From: Agelas oroides
Lineage: Eukaryota; Porifera; Demospongiae; Agelasida; Agelasidae
DNA length: 64,000 nt
Assembly (NCBI GenBank): GCA_949130485.1
Contig: OX422185.1
Coordinates: forward strand, 4,882,928 to 4,946,927
Direction of reading: 5' to 3'
Part shown: piece by piece, positions 44,420-55,109 of the stretch
How positions within the stretch are numbered: the first letter of the stretch is position 1
Layout: the number at the start of each line of letters is the position of its first letter
The notes under the pieces: generated by a model
The model's input: only the letters and a program-made list of their open reading frames with translations
The model's database searches: none
What the model was told of the DNA's origin: nothing
Program-made: the position numbers and the translations under genes

Positions 44420-45330
44420 ACGAAATCAGATTTGCAAACTGCAACGCTCAATTCTCACCTTCTCTACGAAGTACTGAACCACGTGCTCAGTTGAACCCTA
44501 GTGACGTAATTATGAGTAATATTTAATTCGAGCAAAATGGCGTGTAGCAGCTAGCGTAAGTGTGAGATTACCTGAGAATCGCCGACAAGTTTGAGTTCTT
44601 TCTTTTAGACCGATAAGTGGCAGGTGCAATACCTAGTGATTTATCCTGTTGTTTTGCGTTTGAATCGTTGTAAAAGCTCCAGCCGTTATCGTGCTATCGC
44701 GGTGAGAGGCAGAAGAAAGTCAGAAGATAGACGATTTGTCCGTTTTGGCGACTTGCCGGTCTGGTGCTTAGCGATACTTTCCAGCAAACTTAACAGTCTT
44801 TTTGCTCATGAAAACACTCAATAATGCCTGATATGGCTCATACAGGCCTTTGACTAATCTAACGAAGACATTTCGAGCGTGTTATTTGTGCACTTTTAAT
44901 GTGGCGGCCATTTTTTTTCGGGGTCATCCCTACATATGGCGTACTACCGTACGCCATGATTAACTAGCCTATATAGCGAAGCAAAAACTGGAGGCAAGGA
45001 CAGCATTGGGATGTCTAGAAACGAAAACCAACAACAATTGAATGAATCTTGCTAGGACTGCAACAGCTAAGAGCTTGCATTTCCATTTCTGTTTCCAGTT
45101 TCCGGTTTCCATTTCATTTCATTTCCATTTCCTGCTTTTCCATATGCCCAACCTCCTCTGTCCTACAGCAGCTTCGCATCGAATTTCGGAATGCTGGCTC
45201 CACCTACTACATAAAAATTACGTAATAATTACCTGTGATAAACAATTTGGAGGGCTTTTCGTGCAAATATAGCATATCTAGCCGGTGAAATAGCAACCAA
45301 GGCTATCGAGTCAGTACAGGTGAAACAGTA
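44420..45330. other. Unassigned stretch with simple TTTCCATTTC sequence
   Basis: 45075-45145 matches 19120-19190 and, inverted, 18130-18210 (TTTCCATTTC, CTTTTCCATATGCC). The plus ORF 44624-44824 is Arg/Ser-rich without a known domain. Confidence 0.35.
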
Positions 45331-45340
45331 AAGAGCAGCA

Positions 45341-45568
45341 GTGTCCCAGAAAGCTGTGGAAACCCAGCAGTTGAGCCCCAGATTGACAGGAGAGTGGTTT
45401 GGCATACCCAATACTACTGTCTATCTGCATGTAGCAAAGAAGTATGCTAAATTTGGAGCAGGTAGACTTGCTGTCAGTGCAGTGCTTGGTGAAGGAGTGC
45501 AGAAAATCATTGTACGGTGTTGTCAGTTGCTTCCTCAGCAGGTTTTGGGGCTTCAACATGCATACTAA
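45341..45568 (+). CDS. Possible psq/CENP-B-type helix-turn-helix fragment
   Basis: 75-codon frame with LTGEWFGIPNTTVYLHVAKK, resembling the (F/Y)GIPxTTLxxHV recognition helix of Pipsqueak/pogo-type DNA-binding domains, followed by AKFGAGRLAVSAVLGEGVQK, which resembles the linker plus 'LseEEE' region. If right, it is the N-terminus of a decayed pogo/Tigger-like transposase or PiggyBac-type ORF. The resemblance is short and from memory of the family pattern. Confidence 0.35.
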   Translation: MSQKAVETQQLSPRLTGEWFGIPNTTVYLHVAKKYAKFGAGRLAVSAVLGEGVQKIIVRCCQLLPQQVLGLQHAY

Positions 45569-46102
45569 TGCATAGCCTAATTTTAACCGTTCTCACTGGA
45601 TTCCATTTTTTAAATTTTATTTTATACACATTTATATACTTGATTGCTTCTTCAAAACCTTTTTAAACTCCTCTGGACCTCAGAACAGGCAGTCCTGTGA
45701 GGAATCAGTCAATTTACGGAAGTGTCCCGAATTAGGCACCACCCCCCAAAATTTTGCTACGTGAGCCAAGTCGCTCTGTTCTCGGGTATCCTGCAGACTT
45801 TGGACTTCAAACTTGGAATGCAAAAAGTACGATGCCTGAAGTATACGTACAGGTCTATTGCGCTACTTACCTAGCGACGTGCTGTTAATTGGTAAGCAAT
45901 AGCTGAAAAAGTGTCCCAAATTAGGACCCCTTACCTAAACCTTGTGAAGGTAGTGTCGCTAGACTTGCGTGGATTATTCCCGAAGTTCTGCCTGGTATGC
46001 TACTCTCTGATTTCTAAACATTCTTCCCTTAACTTACGCCTATTTATTTTCTTTAAATCACTTGGACAGTTTTGGAGCATGTGTGTACAATTTGAGTCTC
46101 GT

Positions 46103-47137
46103 TGACTACGAGGGTAACACTACGTTGTAAAGTCATAGATCATGGAACTGCGAACTTGTGCAAAGGTGTGTTCTATTTTTAGTACACACGGGAGATTCTG
46201 CCTGTTTTGAATTTTTGGCAGTTACACGCTCTTCCTCCTCCCTCTGCAATAAAAAATGACGTCATGATGTGCTCTTGAATTGTTATATCAACCTACGTAC
46301 CAAAATTTGAGATACGCTTTTTGAATTTTGGAATGTACATTTCAAACAATGTAGCCTTGAATTTTTTTTTATAAATGGTGCACCATAGTATTACAGTCTA
46401 GATCTTCAGTTGGAATTACACAACTCGCATGGAAATTTTCTTATTTTTTATTGATCTACATGCACTCCACCAATAATTTACAACAATAAGTCAATTGTTG
46501 CATAGCATAGGTAATTGCTCACCTGTAGCTTGTAGTTTTATTGTTGTTTCAGTAACATAATTATGGTTAAAAATGCCATTTTGGTTAGCAAGAAGGAAAA
46601 CAGTCTCATTCCCAGACTCCACTTGAAAGGTGAGGGTCAGGTGATGTTCAGCTGATTCCTCGGGCTTCAATAAAAATTCATAGCTTGTGGGTTTGCACAG
46701 TTGCAAACTGATAACTATTTTAAGCGCCAAAAAAAGTGCTGTGTCATCATGGTGAAGTAGCCAAGGATTTCTGGTTTTGCCACCATAGATTGTGTTTTCA
46801 GCACTGTGATTGGCATTTGGAAATTCCAACTGAAGATCTAGACTGTAATACTATGGTGCACCATTTATAAAAAAAAATTCAAGGCTACATTGTTTGAAAT
46901 GTACATTCCAAAATTCAAAAAGCGTATCTCAAATTCTGGTACGTAGGTTGATATAACAATTCAAGAGCACATGATGACGTCATTTTTTATTGCGGAGGGA
47001 GGAGGAAGAGCGTGTAACTGCCAAAAATTCAAAACAGGCAGAATCTCCCGTGTGTACTAAAAATAGAACACACCTTTGCACAAGTTCGCAGTTCCACGAT
47101 CTATGACTTCACAACGCAGTGTTACTCTCGTAGTCAA
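46103..47137. mobile_element. Element with about 312-bp inverted arms
   Basis: Left arm 46103-46414 and right arm 46825-47137 are near-identical inverted copies (GTTGACTACGAGGGTAACACT ... CAGTCTAGATCTTCAGTTGG). The loop of about 410 bp holds a TAGTCTC-family fragment (CAGACTCCACTTGAAAGGTG). Part of an arm recurs at 47445-47515. Confidence 0.93.
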
Positions 47138-47821
47138 CAAGATGTGAACGCTCCAAGCTTACCTGGGAAGCTCTAGCTACACAGGAACGGTTGTCGACCC
47201 TTCCTGACGCGAGGAACTTTGTGTTATGGTGCTATCAATGCCTGACAGTCGAAGAGGGCTGCATAGCCTTTCAGTCAAACTCTTGAACTTCTCCTTGGGT
47301 AACCCGCAGTCCTTATCCAACTGATAAGCCTCTAACTCGATTGTTTTGCAGCTACTTTTACTCACGCTTCACCCGTACACTAGCTACATCTCGACCGGAA
47401 TTGCTATTTATAGTACGTGCAAAAGATTCCGATTTCACCACAAAGTTACACGCTCTTCCTCTTCCCTCCGCAATAAAAAATGACGTCATCGTGCACTCTT
47501 GAATAATTCAATCCTACATTCCAGACTTTGGACATAAATTTGAAAATTTTGTCTCATGCCTGGAGGTCTGGATATATCGTAAGGTCCCCTATTATGGCCA
47601 CATTTTTGCTATTCTCTTTTATTATGGACAAACGCATTCAATGTGAACATTGTTTTACATCCATGTATATTCTTGCGACTAACCTTTCTCTATTTACAGG
47701 TGGCAGTCTTGTCTTTTAGCTTGGTCTGATTGAACGAAGCATGGTCATTCAATACCGACGTTTCACAGTGGCCATGATAGGTGGACTGTCGCTTATTATG
47801 GCCATCTCATGCTAACTGAGG

Positions 47822-47979
47822 TATAGTGTTCATGCACTTTCAGACTACCAGGGAGACTTGAGGGAGACTGACTTCTTGTACACTATATATACAGAAATAT
47901 TTAAAGGAGTATGGAATGTACGAAACAATTAACTCACCCACAGAAATGCAATCACATACGTACATCTCAAGACACTACA
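47822..47979 (-). repeat. 3' LTR of the gypsy element
   Basis: 158 bp; shares GTGTTCATGCACTTTCAGAC, GGGAGACTTGAGG and CATCTCAAGACACTACA with 53364-53493. In element orientation it begins TGTAGTGTC and ends ACACTATA. Confidence 0.9.
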
Positions 47980-48013
47980 TATTTTCCCCCTTCCAAGTGT
48001 TCAAGATAGTCTA

Positions 48014-49640
48014 TCAGGAGGCCTTCGGATCCTTCCTGATCGGTGGCAGGACAGAATCATGTCTCTGTGGGCTCGACACAATTGAACCATTTTCGCTAAC
48101 TGCCTCCCCTGACTGTTGCCTGGTCCCATTAGGCGATGAAACACTTGGTCCCTCAACCACAATAGGTTCGCTTGGCATAGCATTCTCCTCTAGGTACCGA
48201 ATTCTCACATGGTCCACATGACGTTTACGAATACGGCCATCTGCCAGTCGAACTTGGAATGATACAGGTCCAATCTGATCCAATATCGTTCCTTCCAGCC
48301 ACATAGGAACTCCAACAAATTTCGCACATACGCACCATCTCCAACCTGAAAGGCTCTGGCTCTTGTGTGTTTGTCATGTCTATGACTCTGCCTTGCCTGA
48401 CTCTCTCGAACCTTCACACCAGTGTCTGGGTACAATAGATCCAATCTTTGTCTTCCTGGCAGTAGTTCTACTGGAGAACGTCCAGTTGTGGTATGGGGTG
48501 TTATCCTCTACTTAAACAAAAGCCTTGACAATCTGGTCTTCAGCGAACCTCCTTGGATCCGCTTGATTGCTTGCTTGAACGTTTGAACGACTCTCTCCGC
48601 TAACCCATTCGAGGCAGGGTGATACAGAGCTGTGTGTGTGTACATGACTCCATTTGTCTTCAAGAAACCTTAAAACTCATCACTTGTGAAAACTGTACCA
48701 TTGTCAGTCACAATTCTCTCGGGCAGACCGTGTGTTGCAAATACGATTCTCAATTTCTCGATGGTTGCGGAATCACGGATGAAGTAGCAGCATGAATAGG
48801 AATGACTTCCATCCATTTAGAATGGGCATCTACTAAAACCAGAAACATTCGACCGAGAAATGGTGCAATCTCACCCAAGGTCTTTCATAGCCTCGTTCCC
48901 AAGCTCTCTCCTCATAAACGGGGGGAGGAGAGAGCCTGGTAACATTCGCGAGAAAAGCTGTCAACTTCCGGCGCGTCATCATTCATGTGATCAACGTAGG
49001 ATGTTCCCACTTTAGTAATAGTTGTCATGTGATTTAATAAACTGCCATGCAATATCGGTACTATACCTGGTAGCAGCACAAGCTATTTACAATTTCGCTC
49101 CTCATCTTCGAGGCATCCACAGTTGTGTTGAGTTCCGTGACGCGCTTGGTACATGTAAACTCGGAGCTGCAAAGTATAGTGAGCAAGTCAGTCCCACAAA
49201 CCAACTACAGCAAACTTTGATCTTGGACTCTCTGGACTTGCGCCTCTTCCGCACATCCGAAAACTGTTTTTCACCAACCTTCGAGGTGTAGTCTGCGCTT
49301 GTAAGTTCATTTTCAACTTGACAATATTTTGCTAAGTGGACAAAATGTCACATGTACACATGCTTTCGTTCTGCAATCTGATTGGTACCACCAGAGCAAG
49401 GCGCAGGATGTTACCAGGCTCTCTCCTCGCCCCTGTTTTTGAGGAGAGAGCCTGGAGACGATGCTAGGTCTTTCTGGCTATTCCCATGGATGAAGTAGGG
49501 CCATAGCAGGTACTGGGCAACTGGCCTAGCTGACACTCTGTACAACTTCTCACTTTCGCTTCCAGATCTGCACACAAGTTTGGCCATGAGATGTAACTCC
49601 TTGCCAGATTCTTCATCTTGACAATACCAGGGTGCATCGG
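48014..49640 (-). pseudogene. gypsy integrase remnant (interrupted)
   Basis: In order: zinc-binding N-terminus (HPGI, LARSYISWP, CTECQ; about 49640-49530), catalytic core with Asp in LVDAHSKWMEV, Asp in VTDNGTVF and Glu in NGLAERVVQ, and the C-terminal module (WLEGTILDQIGPVSFQV; 48304 downwards). Several frameshifts and a stop break the core, and the 579-bp element 48888-49466 separates the zinc region from the core. The C-terminal part resembles K02A2.6-type gypsy integrases. Confidence 0.88.
48888..49466. mobile_element. TAGCCTCG-end element inserted in integrase
   Basis: TAGCCTCGTTCCCAAGCTCTC at the left, GAGAGCCTGGAGACGATGCTA at the right. Flanks GGTCTTTCA (48879-48887) and GGTCTTTCT (49467-49475) agree at 8 of 9 bases. 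Confidence 0.92.
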
Positions 49641-51366
49641 GTTCTGATCTGCTGTGGTGTCACTGGTGAGACATTGTTCAAGTGTTCTGTGAGCAACAGG
49701 AGGTCACCTGACACAGGAACTGTAGTAGGACATTGGGAGACAGCTGAGAGCATCCGCGTTAGCTTGGTCTTTGCCTGGTCAATACAAAATGGTGCATTCA
49801 TATGCACTCAAAGTTAGTGCCCATCGTTGCAGCTGTGATGCTGCCATTGCCGGTACTCCTTTGCGTTCACTGACCTCAGAGGAGATATCGTAATTGTTGA
49901 TGGTCAGAGTAAATCTGGAAATGCCTACCATAAAGGTAGGAATGAAACCTTTTCACTCCAAACATTATGGCCAAAGCTTCTCTATCCAGTTGTGAATAGT
50001 TTTTCTCTGCTGGGGCCAGAGTTCTAGAAGCAAAAGCCACCAGCTTCTCAGTTCCATCCCACGGTGGACAGTGCACAAGCTGTATAGGTACGTACACCTG
50101 TTGAAAGTCAAGTTTAGAGAACATCTTGCCTCCTGCCAGTGTTGCAAATAGCTCATCCACTTTGGGTAGGGGATATGAATCCAAACTGGAGGCTCTATTC
50201 ACAGTGAGGCGATAGTCTCCACATATTGATCCATCTCCTTTTACAACTGGGACTATGGGTGCTGCTCAGAACAATTAAGGCGGCCTTAAATTTATTATTC
50301 GTAATACGGAAGTACGCAAGGATATTGCAATAGTTTACGGAAATTGAATGGCTACCGAGTGTAGGCTTCTTAGCTTTGTCATCGTTATTCTGACCGTTAG
50401 TCTTTTCTGTATAGCTTTCTTTTAATATCGCTGAGACCGAGAACTGCGTGTTTCTGCAAGCAGAAGACAGAAGTAAAGCTCAAGTCATTTCGAGCGACAA
50501 TGACCAATCGTCTTTGGTGGTTTATGCGGAACACTCGCCAGCCTTGGAACCAAGATCTGATGGCTTTTCTGTGTACAGGAGGAGTTGAAGTTGTCATAAC
50601 CAAGTGGCATTTGTGCTGTTAATGCTGTGCTGCGAAAGCCTTAATGTTTAAATGTTAAGGACTACCCGAATATGCCCCAATTTTTGTCTCTTTTCAATAA
50701 TATAGCAGCCGTAAAAGGATTGCTGTTTCATGCCACTGTGTTTCAGTTAGACCATGACCAGTAGTAATAGTGGCTACAGTGGCTTAGCTCTCAGGCTACG
50801 TCTTCAGTTCCGCATTTTGCTGTATTCATTGCTACAAACAGCTTGTTTACAGGAGCGCAGCTGCTGTTAATTAGTTGCTATGACAACAAATGATTTTCAT
50901 TTACAGAATTGGGGAGCATCATTGTTGTCATTGTTGCAAACCCCATGTTCATACTGCCATGGGTTCATGAGATATTTACATTTAAATTTACTGTGTAAAA
51001 TGTTGATGAGTGTATGATATATATGCACATAGGCTGCCTTAACTGTTCTGAATGCCCAGTCTGCGCACTTATTGCCTCAATAATCCCCTCCTTCTCGAGT
51101 CGTTCCAACTCCCTTTCCACCTCGTTCCTGAGAGCAAATGGCACGGGGCATGTTTTGCAGAAGCGAGGCTGTGCCTGTGGGTCAATAGTTATCTTGGCCT
51201 TTATCCCCTAATTGATCTCACCCAGCTCCTCCTTGAACACCTGTGGGTGTTTCCGCAAGATTCTTTCAAGAGTTCCAGTCTCTTGGAGCTGGTGAATCTC
51301 TGGCCAGTCCAGTCTGAGTTTCTGGAGCCAGTTGCAACCCAGCAAGCTGATCTGCTTCCTCGCACC
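49640..51366 (-). pseudogene. gypsy reverse transcriptase/RNase H remnant, core deleted
   Basis: Upstream part at 51051-51366 (LDWPEIHQLQ, ERILRKHPQVF, FALRNEVERELERLEKEG) is separated by an insertion from RT fingers at 50266 (PIVPVVKGDGSICGDYRLTV, then SYPLPKVDELFATLAGGK, FSKLDFQQ). The sequence then jumps within a few codons to RNase H (KLVAFASRTLAPAEKNYSQL, DREALAIMFGVKRFHSYLYG). The RT palm with its catalytic YxDD loop, well over 150 residues, is missing. The end of RNase H and linker (RPGKDQANADALSRLP-like) is recognisable near 49760. Confidence 0.88.
50267..51050. mobile_element. TIR element inserted in RT, CAGAACARTTAAGGC ends
   Basis: CAGAACAATTAAGGCGGCC at the left, GGCTGCCTTAACTGTTCTG at the right. 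No clear target duplication. The minus ORF 50397-50603 is unrecognised. Confidence 0.8.
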
Positions 51367-52176
51367 ATAGATAATAGAAGCATAGTAGGGATTGGAAACG
51401 TAATGTAAGTCTGTATACTTCCATGTAATTTAGCGTGTGTAGTCCGAGCGAACAAGTTTTAGTTCATGAGCACACCAGTATTAAAGCGCAGAGATTGTTG
51501 GAAATCTCCTACTTTCTACTGCAGTGCATCTTGACAGTTTATATGTTTTAGCCTCAGTTTGCTAGTAGTCTGCATTTGATTGAAAACCACACCCCCAAAT
51601 GGGACTTCCACGGTACATCCCGGAGGAGTACTTCCACTCTACAGTCCATCTGCGATAGGCCTTCATCTTTTCCCTTAAACGACAACTCATGGACATCGTA
51701 ACAAGTTTGTGTCAGGCAAAAAGTTTCAAGTTGCATTATTTGCTACTAAAATTACACAAAACATACCTACTTTTACGCATAATTTCACGTGTACGATTTG
51801 TTTCTGTGTTTACCTATGCATGCCAAACAATTCTTTATTACCCAGCCAATTATCAGTTGTTCACATTATGTCAACACTAACTCTACAGTCCACTAGAAAA
51901 TTACACAAAGTCTATTTTTATACTTCCATCAGCCCTCTCAAGAAGCAAAGTAATCCTTGCACTAGCAAAGGACTTTGCTTCATGCGTCTTAGTTATTATT
52001 AGTGCAATGAAATCCATATGCGGTGTATTATATAGAAACTGTACAGCTATCAAGAGCACCTTCCACCTAGCATGAAGTGCAATGGGCGCAACCTGGATTG
52101 TAAGGGGGAAGTGACATCATGCAATACATTGCGAATGCGCGTTTCCAATCCCTACTATGCTCTGTTAATAATCTAT
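51367..52176. mobile_element. TIR element inserted between protease and RT
   Basis: ATAGATAATAGAAGCATAGTAGGGATTGG at the left and its inverted partner (CCAATCCCTACTATGC...ATCTAT) at the right. Flanks CCTCGCACC and GTTCGCACC agree at 7 of 9. Confidence 0.8.
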
Positions 52177-52275
52177 GTTCGCACCACTAACAAAGGTAAA
52201 CACTTTCTGGAGCCAGTTGCGACCCAGCAAGCTAGATCCACTTCCTTGCACCACTAACAAAGGTAAACACTCATG
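52177..52275. repeat. About 70-bp tandem duplication in the gypsy element
   Basis: GCACCACTAACAAAGGTAAACACT occurs twice, separated by TTCTGGAGCCAGTTGCGACC, which also matches 51320 before the insertion. Confidence 0.75.
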
Positions 52276-52560
52276 CTGGTCCTTGTACTCCACTTGCACA
52301 GAAACACTTCCCATGCAGGACTTCTAGTTGTTCCCCTGTATAGGTATACAGTGAGACAGTCGACAGTTCCAGGTCTGGTGCTCCATGCGGCCACATTTCT
52401 GATAGGTCCGTTCACTAATAATTGATAATGCTGCCCCAGTATCTAGCTCCATAAATCCATTTCAACACTGTTTACCCTCATTTTCACCTGAATTGGGCTC
52501 ACTCTCTGCGACCGCACTGGAAACAAGGTATACGACTCTACAGTGTGTGGTTCTACCTCA
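52270..52560 (-). pseudogene. gypsy aspartic protease remnant
   Basis: MELDTGAALSIIS at about 52452-52414 contains the DTG active-site triad of retropepsins, followed by YQKCG. Stops and shifts lie on both sides. Confidence 0.8.
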
Positions 52561-53345
52561 CCACCTTCCAACAAGTGTGTGAGTTGTGCTTTGCTTCCTT
52601 GCCCCTTGACCACTGCTTCCACCCTGCAAGTTCTTCGTACGGCACATCCTAGCTAAGTGTCCTTGTTTCTTGCAGGCGTGACATACGCTGGTCTTGAAAC
52701 GACATTGTTGCAGTAGGTGCTTCCCTCTGCACCGATCACAAGGGTTCTCTGTGCCCGCCTTGTGTTCCGCTCCCCTCTGTTTGTGTGTACCATGTATACC
52801 GCAGTGTTCGTAGGGGACGGCTTCTGTCCTTGCAGGTCCTTTACGTTCTGCTCAGTGGTTTCCATCGCTCGGGCCAGGTCGTGCGCTTGTTTAAGCGTTA
52901 GGCTCTGCTCAGCCAACAGGCGACGTTGGATGCTACTGTTTACAACACTGCACACAAGACGTTCATGGATCATGTCTTCCAGTGTCGTACCAAATTCGCA
53001 GTATTCTGATAGCTGTTGTAATTCAGCCAGAAACGCTGCCACACACTTTCCTGGCTATTGTAAAATTTGTATCGCTGTACAGTTATGGATGGCTGTGGCG
53101 TGTGGTGTGCCTTCACCAATGCTAAGATTTCACTGTAGGCGACTTCAGCAGGTTTTTGTGGGGCTGTCAAGATTCTGGATCAACTTGTATGTCAAGGTCC
53201 ATTCACTATCAGCAGCACTGCCCGCTTTCGTTTGGTTTCGGTGATGCTGTTCGCAACAATGTAGAGTTCCAGTCACTCAATGGTACATGTCCCACGGCTC
53301 ATGTGTCGGGTCGAACTCACCTATTCTTCAGTGGGTTGCCATCCC
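52560..53345 (-). pseudogene. gypsy gag remnant with zinc knuckles
   Basis: Capsid-like region (AYSEILALVKAHHTPQPSI; FLAELQQLSEYCEFGTTLED; IQRRLLAEQSLTLKQAHDLA) followed by two Cys/His knuckles, CDRCRGKHLLQQC and CHACKKQGHLARMC. A frameshift near 53050 and others upstream break the frame. Confidence 0.88.
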
Positions 53346-53363
53346 GTTTTGCTTGTTGCCAAA

Positions 53364-53493
53364 TATAGTGTTCATGCACTTTCAGACTACCAGGGAGACT
53401 TGAGGAGACTGACTTCTTATGAGTACGGAATGTACAAAAGAAATAACACAACCACAGAAATGCAATCACATACATACATCTCAAGACACTACA
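53364..53493 (-). repeat. 5' LTR of the gypsy element
   Basis: 130 bp; lacks about 28 bp present in the other LTR (the TATATATACAGAAATATTTAAAG part). The adjacent internal sequence TTTGGCAACAAGC is where a tRNA primer-binding site should be. Confidence 0.88.
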
Positions 53494-54079
53494 CGAGGAA
53501 TCAAAATTTACCCCTCAACAGACTTACTGGAACGTCATGCAAATTTGACGGTCAAGTACGACATTCTGAGCCAGCACAGGAGCCCTCTTCTGTCTAATGA
53601 AATTCATAACACAGTTATTTACAGTTTACATTTTATATGTAGAATAAACAGTTTAATGCTCTGTCCTTTCTCAGCTTCGTTCCAGTGACAACAGAACATG
53701 CAAAACTGCTCTACAAACTGTGAGTAGTAATTATAAATGCAAAAGGAAGCGGGGTAACTCTCCTGTGTTACCAGGACGCTGGCGCGCGAATATTGTCGGT
53801 GACACTTGTGTGCCAACGGCTTTTGGACGATATTTCTCTGAGACTGGAAAAAGTGGATGCCCCATTTTTTCGTGCATAAATACAGAAGTCATAATAGTGG
53901 CCTGGCCATAATAGGGGAATGTATGATAACTATTCCTCTCATGAAGTTACTTACCCCCGAAGTAAAGTATCCCTACCCCAAAGTGGGTGTGGCTGAAGGT
54001 CATGACACCAGCGACTTGGCACCAGACCATGGAGAGGGTCTGGTAATGAGACTATTAAGACAGAGACCGTAGTCTCGTA

Positions 54080-55102
54080 CGAAAGAGTCACCATCCCTAG
54101 GAGGGTTGTGGAAGGCAGTGGAGTGTGTATTGCATGTTGACATGAATGGAGAGTGAGTTGTGTTGTTGGAGGCTGCATCTTAATTGCTACTGAGCATGGC
54201 AGACATGGCAGGTATGGGTTGTCTTATATGCTGTAGAGTGAGCAGTGCTGAGTGCCTTGTTGATGCATTCATTTAGTGGGTATGAATAAGTGCATGTACA
54301 GAGTTTTTTGGTGTGCATAGTTGGCGAAATGGCACAAGATGTAGGGATGGTGTGAAAGTATTGTGGTGTTATTCCCATCTTGTTTGGCTGGTTTTTGAGG
54401 GTTCTAGCCCTACATGTAGCCTCATTCCCAGGCTATCCCTGTGCACGAACGAAAAATCGAAAGGAAAGGGGAGAGCCTGGTAAAATTTATCACGTGAGAA
54501 ATGTCATACGTAGAGAGAACTTAATTACAAGTGGGCGAATGAATAAACTCGCCCACACTTTATGAACAGAATATACTCGTTCCGTTGCGAAAGCTTTATG
54601 GCTGACAGAACGGGACTGGGCAGCACTACGCTACATTATCTGCCAGTACGGCAAGCTATGGTGAGCGTATTCAGAGCTTACATTCAAAAATCACGCTAAC
54701 TTACTCGCTTACCTAGGCAAACTGACCGCTGTATACTCCGGAGCATGGCTTTCAAGGCGCTATTAAACGCCAACACAGCCCTTTCCTCAGCTTTGCTCAA
54801 GTCTTCTCTGCCATTATTGTTTAAAAAAACCCTGCCAGAACGGGCTCCTACTAAAACAGGACTACGCTGTCGATTATCAATCGATACGCAATTACGTGTG
54901 TGGGCACATCAACAATTCGCCTATGTTCAATTAAGTCCTCTCTACCTTCTCTCTACCCTCTACGTCACTCACGTGATAAATTATTCAAAGCCCTCCTCCC
55001 ACTTTTCCGTACTGCAAGTGATGGAAAGCTGGGTGGGGCTTGGGAATGAGGCTACCCTACATGTGCTTGTTTTCATTCAGAAAACTTTTTTTGTGACTTG
55101 TT
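54080..55102. mobile_element. Second copy of the 42061 TIR family, interrupted
   Basis: GGCACAAGATGTAGGGATGGTG to TTTTTGAGGGTTC, then after the nested element TGTGCTTGTTTTCATT.AGAAAAC and TTGTGACTTGTT. The left part (GAGAGTGAGTTGTGTTG, ATGGCAG.CATGG) matches the interior of 42061-43139; the other TIR is missing. Confidence 0.8.
54417..55054. mobile_element. TAGCCTCATTCCC element, perfect 9-bp target duplication
   Basis: TAGCCTCATTCCCAGGCT at the left, GGCTTGGGAATGAGGCTA at the right, plus inverted TTTATCACGTGAG/CTCACGTGATAAA. CCCTACATG flanks both sides (54408-54416, 55055-55063); the uninterrupted site is at 43090-43105. Confidence 0.95.
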
Positions 55103-55109
55103 CCTGTTG

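Larger units (their letters stand above)
47822..53493 (-). mobile_element. Decayed Ty3/gypsy LTR retrotransposon
   Basis: Two LTRs bracket gag, protease, RT/RNase H and integrase remnants in gypsy order on the minus strand. Flanks TGAGG (47817-47821) and CGAGG (53494-53498) suggest a 5-bp target duplication with one change. Frameshifts, stops and three insertions make it non-functional. Purine run GGAAGGGGGAAAA beside the 3' LTR is a polypurine tract. Confidence 0.9.
47584..53918. mobile_element. TIR element hosting the gypsy insertion
   Basis: GTCCCCTATTATGGCCA at the left and TGGCCATAATAGGGGAA at the right; ATTATGGCC recurs inside. After removing the LTR element it would be about 0.7 kb. 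Confidence 0.6.
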
